9,118 bases of DNA from Actinomycetes bacterium. Its GTDB lineage: Bacteria; Actinomycetota; Acidimicrobiia; Acidimicrobiales; CADCSY01. Positions 1 to 5,790 of the stretch are shown one piece after another. Numbering within the stretch: position 1 is the first letter of the stretch; every line of letters starts with the position of its first letter. The notes under the pieces were generated by a model. The model had not been told where the DNA came from. It was given only the letters and a program-made list of their open reading frames with translations, and searched no databases. Position numbers and translations under genes: made by a program. The stretch is taken from contig JAODBP010000198.1 in the NCBI GenBank assembly GCA_025464025.1, positions 1-9,118 of the forward strand. The letters run 5' to 3'.

Positions 1-426
1 GAAGAGACCGCCCTGGGAGTTCTGGTAGGCGACGATCGCCTGGGCACCGACGATGGCGCCCTGGAACAGGCCGGGAACCGGGCCGGACAGGGTCGAGACG
101 TTGCCGAGGGTCACCTGGTTGGCGGTCACGCCCACGTCGGTCGCACCTCCGTTGCCGCCAGCAGGCGCCTGGCCCGCAGCCGCACCTCCGGCGGGTGCTG
201 CCGCGCCCCCGGCTGCGGGCGCCGTCGTCGCCGTGGAACCAGCGACGGTCGTGGCCGTGCCCCCACCGGCATCGCCGGGACCGGCAGCGACGGCGTCACC
301 GTTGGTCGCCCCGCCGGACGCGCCGGCGGCCTGGACCTGCTCCTGGCTGACTCGAGCACCACATGCTGCCGCCAGCAACGTGAGAACGGTGAGGAACGTC
401 ACCAGACGAACCTGCTGCAAGTTCAC
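1..426 (-). CDS. ABC transporter substrate-binding lipoprotein, branched-chain amino acid type (3' end missing)
   Basis: Only the first 142 codons are visible; the gene runs off the left edge. The start is GTG at 426, with a GGGGG run upstream; no better in-frame start lies nearby, only a TTG about 16 codons earlier. Residues 1-22 form a lipoprotein signal with a hydrophobic stretch and lipobox LAAAC, Cys22 being the predicted lipidated residue. A linker rich in Ala, Gly, Thr and Pro follows (about 33-95). The start of a periplasmic-binding fold begins near residue 96 (TDVGVTANQ, then GNVSTLSGPVPGLFQGA). The 47 visible core residues match the neighbouring receptor at 595-2010 in 38 positions, so the two are tandem paralogues. 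The family captures small ligands outside the membrane and delivers them to a LivHMGF-type permease. The ligand is unknown; a steroid or side-chain acid is inferred from the neighbours. No permease or ATPase gene is in view. Confidence 0.85.
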   Translation of the reverse strand, partial: MNLQQVRLVTFLTVLTLLAAACGARVSQEQVQAAGASGGATNGDAVAAGPGDAGGGTATTVAGSTATTAPAAGGAAAPAGGAAAGQAPAGGNGGATDVGVTANQVTLGNVSTLSGPVPGLFQGAIVGAQAIVAYQNSQGGLF

Positions 427-484
427 GTTCGAAGACCCCCGGGCCGGGTTGGCGATGGACGGACCCGTCAACCTTCGGCGTCGA

Positions 485-498
485 AGGACCTCGGTCCT
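485..498 (-). other. Short inverted repeat between the two receptor genes
   Basis: AGGAC and GTCCT flank a four-base loop, and the stem extends to about seven pairs if one G-U pair is allowed. It sits in the 168-nt spacer before the left receptor gene. There is no T run after it on the minus strand, so it is not a classical terminator. It could be an mRNA hairpin in the leader of the left gene or chance in GC-rich sequence. Confidence 0.2.
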
Positions 499-521
499 CC
501 CCTCCCCGGTGACGTGCACCA

Positions 522-553
522 CCAGGACGGAGCTCGGCTCCATCCCGTCCTGG
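522..553 (-). terminator. Possible U-less hairpin terminator or processing hairpin after the first receptor gene
   Basis: CCAGGACGG (522-530) and its exact reverse complement CCGTCCTGG (545-553) form a 9-bp perfect stem around a 14-nt loop, about 41 nt past the stop codon of the receptor at 595-2010. No T tract follows on the minus strand. Hairpins without a U tail have been proposed as terminators in high-GC actinobacteria, and such stems can also stabilise a 3' end. It may therefore separate or unequally balance expression of the two tandem receptors. The remainder of the 427-594 spacer shows no recognisable promoter. Confidence 0.4.
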
Positions 554-594
554 CACGGCAGCGTCTACCCCATCTGACGCGTCGTCATGCCGGG

Positions 595-2010
595 TCATCG
601 GTGGTACGTCCCATCGCAGCGGTAGGCGTTCGGCGGGGTGTCGAGGCGCTGGTACTTGCCGCCCCTGATGGTCGACACCACGTAGCAGCTCGGCGGCTTC
701 TTGATCCCCGGCCCACCGGGCGCCAGCAGGTTGTTGGCCGAGAAGTCGGTGACCTGCTTCAGAGCGGCGATGACGTCGGCCCGCTTGGCCTTGGGCCCGG
801 CCTTCTGCATGGCCTGGAACAGGAGGCGGCCGGCGGCCCACGAGTACATGGCGAAGGTGTCGGTCTTGAACCCGGGCTTCACCTTCTGCATCCACTCGTT
901 CATGAGCCGCACCTCGGGCACCGCCGCGGCGTCCTCCCCGCCGAAGAGCGAGAACACCGAGGCGCTGATCGTCCCCTCGACGGCCGCACCGGCCAGGGAC
1001 GAGAGGCTGGGCATGTAGTTGGCCACCAGCTGAGGCTTGAAGCCCTGCTGGGCCATGGCCTTGGCGATGCGGGCGGTGGTCTTGTCGTCGGTGGCGACGA
1101 GGTAGACGAGCTTCACGCCGCTCGACTTCATGCGCACGACGTCGGCGGTGAAGTCGGTCTCGGTCGCTTGGAAGCCACGCTCGTAGGCGAACTTCCACCC
1201 GACCGACTCGGCAGCCGCCCGGAACCGCATGGCGCTGATCTTCGCCGACGGGATGTCGCCGTAGAGCGTGCCGACCTTGGTCACCGCGTCCGGGTACTTG
1301 GCCTTGAACCAGAGGAACGGGCCGGTCGGCGCGCCCCGGACGTCCGACGGCGCCACCGCGAAGTTCGTCTTCAGCGCGCCGCGGCTGGCGTTGAGCGGCA
1401 CCGAGAGGTCGGGGATGTTCGACTTCGACAGGGCGCCCACGCCGGCGTCGTCGTAGAGCGAGAACGAGCCGAGGAAGGCGAAGGCCTTGCCGGCGAGCTC
1501 CTCCGTCGCCGCACGGTTCTGGCCGGTGTCGAACTGGTCGTCGCGGAACTCGAGCTTCAGCTTCCGCCCGAAGACGCCGCCCTGGCTGTTCTGGTAGGCG
1601 ATGAACGCCTGGGTGCCGAGCACGGCGCCCTGGAACAGGCCGGGCACCGGACCCGACATCGTCGACACGTTGCCGAGGAGGATCTGGTTCGCCGTGACCC
1701 CGACGTCGGTGGCACCGCCGTTGCCTCCCGTGGGCGCTGCCGTCCCCGTGTCGGCCGCGGCCGCCGCCGTCGGTGCGCCGTCACCAGCAGCCGAGGTCGG
1801 CGTCGTCCCCCCGGGCGACGCCGACCCGGCCGCGCCGACGCTCGACGACGAACCTGCGTCACCGGCGTCGGGCTGCCCCCCGGCCTGCTCGGTGGACGCC
1901 GAGGCGCCCGCTGCCTTGATCTGCTGCTCGCTGACCCTTGCGCCGCATGCGGATGCGACCAGTGCCAGCACCGTGAGCGCGACGAACCAGAGGTTCCTGC
2001 GCGTCCCCAT
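595..2010 (-). CDS. ABC transporter substrate-binding lipoprotein, branched-chain amino acid type
   Basis: Complete 471-residue extracytoplasmic receptor of the Leu/Ile/Val class (Peripla_BP_6-like). Residues 1-22 are a lipoprotein signal: basic MGTRRN, hydrophobic core, lipobox VASAC with Cys22 as the expected lipid anchor. About 65 residues of Ala/Gly/Ser/Thr/Pro linker follow (33-100), then the two-lobed binding fold from about 101. Typical features are GNVSTMSGPVPG near the N-terminus of the fold, AYQNSQGGVFGRKLKL, and a middle segment with TLYGD. The start is ATG at 2010 with GGGGG six bases upstream. It lies 140 nt behind ltp2 and is preceded by a perfect palindrome matching a KstR-like operator, which suggests induction by steroid intermediates independently of, or in addition to, the enzyme operon. 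Such receptors bind amino acids, aromatic acids, amides and other small ligands, so the sequence alone does not fix the substrate; steroid or side-chain-derived acid uptake is an inference from location. Confidence 0.9.
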   Translation of the reverse strand: MGTRRNLWFVALTVLALVASACGARVSEQQIKAAGASASTEQAGGQPDAGDAGSSSSVGAAGSASPGGTTPTSAAGDGAPTAAAAADTGTAAPTGGNGGATDVGVTANQILLGNVSTMSGPVPGLFQGAVLGTQAFIAYQNSQGGVFGRKLKLEFRDDQFDTGQNRAATEELAGKAFAFLGSFSLYDDAGVGALSKSNIPDLSVPLNASRGALKTNFAVAPSDVRGAPTGPFLWFKAKYPDAVTKVGTLYGDIPSAKISAMRFRAAAESVGWKFAYERGFQATETDFTADVVRMKSSGVKLVYLVATDDKTTARIAKAMAQQGFKPQLVANYMPSLSSLAGAAVEGTISASVFSLFGGEDAAAVPEVRLMNEWMQKVKPGFKTDTFAMYSWAAGRLLFQAMQKAGPKAKRADVIAALKQVTDFSANNLLAPGGPGIKKPPSCYVVSTIRGGKYQRLDTPPNAYRCDGTYHR

Positions 2011-2020
2011 GTGCGACCCC

Positions 2021-2046
2021 CGTACTTGGAACGTGTTCCAAGTACG
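2021..2046. promoter_or_regulatory. Perfect palindromic operator, KstR-like
   Basis: The left arm CGTACTTGGAAC (2021-2032) is followed by GT and then its exact reverse complement GTTCCAAGTACG (2035-2046), so both 12-bp arms match without a mismatch. The inner 14 bases (2027-2040) read T-GG-AAC-GT-GTT-CC-A, which fits the KstR consensus TnnAACnnGTTnnA as I recall it from mycobacteria and rhodococci. It ends 10 nt before the ATG of the receptor at 2010, a position where a bound TetR-type repressor would block transcription start or early elongation. No clear -35/-10 pair can be assigned around it. No regulator gene is in the window, so the cognate protein is inferred. Confidence 0.75.
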
Positions 2047-2150
2047 TTCGCCTCGAATGGGTCGGGTCCCTGCCCCCGGGTGCGACCGGGGTCACACCGG
2101 TGCGGTTACCGCCCCGTACGGTGCGCGGGGAAGGCCGCGAACCGGCAGCC

Positions 2151-3341
2151 TCAGCCGTCGGCGCTGAGGATGAGGCCGGAGGTCGGCACGCCGGTGCCGG
2201 CGGTGACGACCACGTTGGCCACGTCGGGCACCTGGTTGACCGAGGTCCCCCGCACCTGGCGCACGCCCTCGGCGATGCCGTTCATGCCGTGGAGGTACGC
2301 CTCGCCGAGCTGGCCGCCGTGGGTGTTGACCGGGAGGCCGCCGCCGATCTCGATGTTGCCGCCGGCCACGAAGTCGGGGGCCTCGCCCCGGCCGCAGAAG
2401 CCGAACTCCTCGAGCTGGCACAGCACGAACGGCGTGAAGTGGTCGTAGAGCACCGCGGTCTGGATGTCGCTCGGTCCCAGCCCGGCCTGCTCGTAGAGGC
2501 GGCGGGCGACGAGCCCCATCTCCGGGATGCCCACCATCTCGTCGTCGGGTCGGTAGAAGCTCGTCATCGAGAACTGGTCCTTCCACGACCCCTGGGCCAC
2601 CGAGGCGATGATCGCCGGGGTGCTCTTGAGGTCGCGGGCCCGCTCGGCCGAGGTGACGATGATCGCCTGGCCGCCGTCGGTCTCCTGGCAGCAGTCGAGC
2701 AGCCGCAGGGGGTTGACGATCCAGCGCGAGGACTGGTGGTCCTCCATCGTGATGGGCCGGTTGTAGAAGTGGGCGGCCGGGTTGTTCGAGGCGTGCTTCC
2801 GGTCGGCGACGGCGACGTGCCCGAACGCCTCGGTCGTGGCGCCGTAGACGTGCAGGTAGCGCTGGGCGAACATCGCCACCCACGACGCCGGCGTGACCTG
2901 GCCGTACGGCGAGGTCCAGGCGTACTGCGACTGCTCGGTCGACGACGTGGCCGGCGCGTCGTGGATGCCGGCGCCGAAGCGACGGCCCGACCGCTCGTTG
3001 AACGCCCGGTAGCAGCACACCACGTCGGCCACGCCGGAGGCGATGGCCATGGCGGCCTGCAGGATGGTGCCCCCGCCCGCGCCGCCGCCGTAGTGGATCT
3101 TGGAGAAGAGGTTGAGCTCCTTGATGCCGAGCTCCCGCGCCACGGCGATCTCGGGGTTGGTGTCCATGGTGAAGGTGACGAGCCCGTCGATCTCGCTCGG
3201 GCTGATGCCGGCGTCCTCGGCCGCCGCCGTCACGGCCTGCACGGCGAGCATCAGCTCGGAGCGACCGGAGTCCTTGGAGAAGTCGGTGGCCCCGATGCCG
3301 GCGATCGCCGTCTTGCCGCTGAGGAACCTCGTGTCGCCCAT
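2151..3341 (-). CDS. ltp2: Ltp2-like steroid side-chain retro-aldolase (SCP2-thiolase fold)
   Basis: 396 residues, close to the 386 recalled for M. tuberculosis Ltp2 (Rv3540c). The family has a thiolase fold but cleaves the 17-hydroxy C22 steroid-CoA to androstenedione and propionyl-CoA in the last step of sterol side-chain loss. The protein starts like lipid-transfer-type thiolases (KTAIAGIGATDFSK). The segment where a thiolase would carry its nucleophilic Cys instead reads KIHYGGGAGGG (81-91), with no Cys. Tyr299 (VLYDHFTP) and Tyr349 (GEAYLHGMN) are 50 residues apart, as are the catalytic Tyr294/Tyr344 I recall for the Thermomonospora enzyme. HGGQLGEAYLHG (341-352) is the C-terminal active-site loop. 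The ATG lies one base after the chsH1 stop, with AAGGAAGG upstream. It should need the DUF35 domain of ChsH2, two genes upstream in the transcript. It is the last gene of the enzyme run. Confidence 0.9.
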   Translation of the reverse strand: MGDTRFLSGKTAIAGIGATDFSKDSGRSELMLAVQAVTAAAEDAGISPSEIDGLVTFTMDTNPEIAVARELGIKELNLFSKIHYGGGAGGGTILQAAMAIASGVADVVCCYRAFNERSGRRFGAGIHDAPATSSTEQSQYAWTSPYGQVTPASWVAMFAQRYLHVYGATTEAFGHVAVADRKHASNNPAAHFYNRPITMEDHQSSRWIVNPLRLLDCCQETDGGQAIIVTSAERARDLKSTPAIIASVAQGSWKDQFSMTSFYRPDDEMVGIPEMGLVARRLYEQAGLGPSDIQTAVLYDHFTPFVLCQLEEFGFCGRGEAPDFVAGGNIEIGGGLPVNTHGGQLGEAYLHGMNGIAEGVRQVRGTSVNQVPDVANVVVTAGTGVPTSGLILSADG

Positions 3342-3342
3342 G

Positions 3343-3729
3343 TCAGCCTTCCTTCGTGAGGACGACGGTCCCCGTGACGTGGTCGCCGAGCGAGTTGGAA
3401 CCGACGACCTTCACCGTGATCTCGTCGCCGTCGACCTCGGTCACCTCGCCCTTCAGCGTCATGGTGTCGCCCGGGTAGTTCGGGGCGCCGAGGCGGATGG
3501 CCACCTTCTTGAGCCGGGCGGACGGCCCGGCCCAGTCGGTGACGAAGCGGCCGACGTAGCCGTTGGTGGTGAGGATGTTCATGAAGATGTCGGGCGACCC
3601 CCGCTCGACGGCGAGCGTCGGGTCGTGGTGCACGTCCTGGTAGTCGCGCGACGCGATGGCCGTGGCCACGATCGTCGTGCGAGTGAGCGGGATGGCCAGC
3701 TCGGGCAGCTGCTCTCCGACAGTCGTCAC
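3343..3729 (-). CDS. chsH1: ChsH1-like MaoC enoyl-CoA hydratase subunit (catalytic)
   Basis: 128 residues, one hot-dog domain, matching the length of Rv3541c (129). The GTG start at 3729 overlaps the chsE1 stop by four bases (GTGA) and has a strong GGAGG at 3734-3738, four bases upstream; this fixes the start. The hydratase dyad is present as Asp29 and His34 in SRDYQDVHHDP, the same numbers I recall for the M. tuberculosis subunit. The rest follows the single-domain MaoC pattern: FMNILTTNGYVGRFVTDW near the middle and GDTMTLKGEVTEVDGDEI in the C-terminal half. It would pair with ChsH2 to hydrate the C17-C20 double bond of the steroid-CoA produced by ChsE1-ChsE2. It is translationally coupled to chsE1 and sits one base before ltp2. 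Confidence 0.9.
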   Translation of the reverse strand: MTTVGEQLPELAIPLTRTTIVATAIASRDYQDVHHDPTLAVERGSPDIFMNILTTNGYVGRFVTDWAGPSARLKKVAIRLGAPNYPGDTMTLKGEVTEVDGDEITVKVVGSNSLGDHVTGTVVLTKEG

Positions 3730-4778
3730 TTTGCCTCCGCGAGCGCTGCACCCAGGACCGACAGCTGCTGCGCCGGCCCGCCCAGGGTCTGTTCGATGGT
3801 CTTGCCCCACAGGAAGTAGCGGTGGACGGGGTAGTCGATGTCGGCTCCCATCCCACCGTGGAGGTGCTGGGTGGCGTGCACGACCCGCTGGCCGCCGTCC
3901 GACGCCCACCACTTGGCGACGAGCGCCGCCTTGGTCGCGTCGAGGCCTTCGTCGAGTCGCCAGGCCGCCTGCCACAGGGTGGCGTCGATGGCGCGGATGT
4001 CGATGTAGGCGTCGGCCGCCCGCAGGGCCACGCCCTGGTTGGTCGACAGGGGCCGGCCGAACTGGTTGCGGTTCGACGTGTACTCGGCGGCCATGGCCAG
4101 CGCCGCCTCGCACACGCCGACCTGGAGAGCAGCGAGGCCGGTGCGGTACCGGTCGAGCAGCCACGCCGCGACGCGGTCGTCGCCCAGGCGCTCGGCCGGC
4201 GTGCCGGCGAACGTGAGGTGGGCGACCTTCGAGCGGTCGGTCGCCACCGCGACCTGACGCTCGGCGGCGGCCGGGTCGACGAGGTAGACGCCGTCGTCGG
4301 CCGACACCAGCACCCGGTCGGCCAGGTGGCCGTAGGGCACGCTGAGGACGGTGCCGGTGAGGGCGCCACCCGAGGCGGTGACCGGCGGCGTGGCCGGGTG
4401 GCGGTCGAGGGCGAGGCTGAGCACGACGTCGCCGGCGATCACGCCGGGCAACCACGCCGCCTGCTGCTCGGCCGTGCCGTGCTCGGCGATGGCGAGTGCG
4501 GCGACCACCGTCGTGACCAGCGGCACCGGGGCCACGACCCGGCCCTGCTCGCGCAGGACGAGGGCCAGCTCGACCATGCCGAGCCCACCGCCGCCGTGGG
4601 CCTCGGGCAGCACCAGGCCGAGCAGGTCGGCCTTGGCCAGCTCGCTCCAGAGCGTGCGGTCGATGCGGTCGTCGGAGGCCTCGATCTCCTTGACCCGGGC
4701 CACGTCGGCCTGGCCCTGGAAGATCTGGGCGGCCAGGTCGCGCACGGCGTCCTGGGTCTCGTCGAAGGTGAAGTCCAT
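3726..4778 (-). CDS. chsE1: ChsE1-like acyl-CoA dehydrogenase subunit (FadE28 type, non-catalytic partner)
   Basis: 350 residues, near FadE28 (339) and shorter than ordinary acyl-CoA dehydrogenases. The N-terminal helical domain begins MDFTFDETQDAVRDLA; the C-terminal helical domain carries RNQFGRPLSTNQG (237-249) and HLHGGMGADIDYPVHRY (305-321), typical of this subunit. Both places that can hold the catalytic Glu are empty: the position matching Glu241 of the partner aligns with Tyr211, and the MCAD Glu376 position has Leu/Gly. The middle beta domain is abbreviated, and the usual EPEAGSD-type FAD loop is not recognisable. This is what is known of the ChsE1 half of the alpha2beta2 enzyme, which contributes structure while ChsE2 supplies the base. 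The ATG overlaps the chsH2 stop by one base (TGATG), with only a weak GGGG upstream, so translation probably depends on coupling. In M. tuberculosis this gene sits before fadE29; here it lies between chsH2 and chsH1. Confidence 0.87.
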   Translation of the reverse strand: MDFTFDETQDAVRDLAAQIFQGQADVARVKEIEASDDRIDRTLWSELAKADLLGLVLPEAHGGGGLGMVELALVLREQGRVVAPVPLVTTVVAALAIAEHGTAEQQAAWLPGVIAGDVVLSLALDRHPATPPVTASGGALTGTVLSVPYGHLADRVLVSADDGVYLVDPAAAERQVAVATDRSKVAHLTFAGTPAERLGDDRVAAWLLDRYRTGLAALQVGVCEAALAMAAEYTSNRNQFGRPLSTNQGVALRAADAYIDIRAIDATLWQAAWRLDEGLDATKAALVAKWWASDGGQRVVHATQHLHGGMGADIDYPVHRYFLWGKTIEQTLGGPAQQLSVLGAALAEAK

Positions 4779-5788
4779 CAGGCCCCAGCGCTTCCCTGGG
4801 ACTGCGCCCCAGACCCATCTGCGCCGGGCTCGCTGGCGCTCGCGCCGTCGCCGACCTGCTTCGCACGTCGAAACTGCGGGATGGTGAGCTCGTCGTCGAA
4901 CGTGACGATCTCGGCCACGACGGGCATGCCGATCACGACGTCGGCCGGGTCGACGTCGAGGAGGTTGGACACCAGGCGGGTGCCCTCCTCGAGCTCGACG
5001 AGCACGACGGGCAACGGGTAGTCGAACGACGGCACCTGCGGGTGCTCGACGATGACGAAGGAGTAGACGGTGCCGCGGCCGCTGGCCTCGACGGTGTCCC
5101 ACTCGAACGAGTGGCACTCGGCGCAGGCCGGGCCGGGCGGGTGGCGCAACGTGCCGCAGTCCGTGCACCGCTGGATGAGGAGCTTGCCGTCCTGCAGCCC
5201 GTCGAACCACCACTGCGTGTCGCGGGTGGTCGGCGGGCGGGGCCGCAGCGGGCGGTCCTGCTTCGCCGGAGCGGCGCCCTTGCCCGTGCCCGGCTTGAAC
5301 TTGAGCACCCGGAACAGGTGGGTGCCGACGAGCTCGCCGTCCTGGTCGCGGTACTCGTCGCGGGTCGTGACGAAGTGGCCGATGCCGAGGCCGGTCTGCT
5401 TCTCCTCCGACACCGACTCGAGCACGCCGGTGACCGTGACCCGGTCGCCGGGCACGAGGTACCGGAGGTACTCCTGCTCGCAGTTGACGGCCACCGTCGA
5501 CGAGAAGCCGGCGGCGTCGAGCAGCTTCAGCGCGTCGCCCCAGCCACCCGACGGACCGTCGCCCCGCTCGAGCCCGGCCATCTGCCACGTCTGGAGCATG
5601 GTGGGCGGGGCCACGATGCCGGGGTGGCCGGCGGCCTTGGCTGCGGCGTCGTCGACGTAGATCGGGTTCTTGTCGCCGAGGGCCACGACCATGTGGCGGA
5701 TCATCGGCGCGTTGACCTCGTCGAGCCCGATGGTCGGCTCGCCGCTGACCGAGCCGACCAGTGCCTGGAGGTCGTCGTAGAGAGACAC
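4778..5788 (-). CDS. chsH2: ChsH2-like MaoC-DUF35 fusion: hydratase subunit plus Ltp2-docking domain
   Basis: 336 residues in two parts. Residues 1-165 are a MaoC hot-dog domain; residues about 190-310 are a DUF35 domain with a zinc ribbon, Cys208, Cys211, Cys222 and Cys225 (CxxC-x10-CxxC), followed by an OB-like part. This is the architecture of Rv3542c (311 residues). In the MaoC half the dyad motif reads GDKNPIY: Asp39 stays but the His five residues on is Tyr44, so this subunit should not catalyse alone and would complement ChsH1. The DUF35 domain is known to bind Ltp2 and support aldol cleavage. The last 25 or so residues are a Gly/Ala/Ser/Gln-rich tail of unclear use that overlaps the chsE1 start. 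The start chosen is GTG at 5788, five bases after GGGAAGG and two bases after the chsE2 stop. A GTG at 5794 is possible but has no room for a binding site. Confidence 0.9.
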   Translation of the reverse strand: MSLYDDLQALVGSVSGEPTIGLDEVNAPMIRHMVVALGDKNPIYVDDAAAKAAGHPGIVAPPTMLQTWQMAGLERGDGPSGGWGDALKLLDAAGFSSTVAVNCEQEYLRYLVPGDRVTVTGVLESVSEEKQTGLGIGHFVTTRDEYRDQDGELVGTHLFRVLKFKPGTGKGAAPAKQDRPLRPRPPTTRDTQWWFDGLQDGKLLIQRCTDCGTLRHPPGPACAECHSFEWDTVEASGRGTVYSFVIVEHPQVPSFDYPLPVVLVELEEGTRLVSNLLDVDPADVVIGMPVVAEIVTFDDELTIPQFRRAKQVGDGASASEPGADGSGAQSQGSAGA

Positions 5789-5790
5789 GG

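Noticed and set aside
418..433. Second KstR-like site at the start of the left receptor gene
   Set aside because: Only one half (TCGAACGT) resembles the motif; the other half reads GAACTT rather than GTTCnA, so there is no palindrome.
2112..2130. Hairpin terminator after ltp2
   Set aside because: CCCCG and CGGGG can pair, but five GC pairs around a nine-base loop with no T tract is expected by chance in this GC-rich spacer. The rest of 2047-2150 shows no clear promoter either.
514..2448. Long plus-strand open frame of 644 codons
   Set aside because: It lies opposite the receptor gene, its composition is Arg/Gly/His-rich with no recognisable domain, and long antisense frames are expected at this GC content. 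Similar plus-strand frames at 2100-3359, 3822-5021, 5761-6933 and 6946-8562 were rejected for the same reason.
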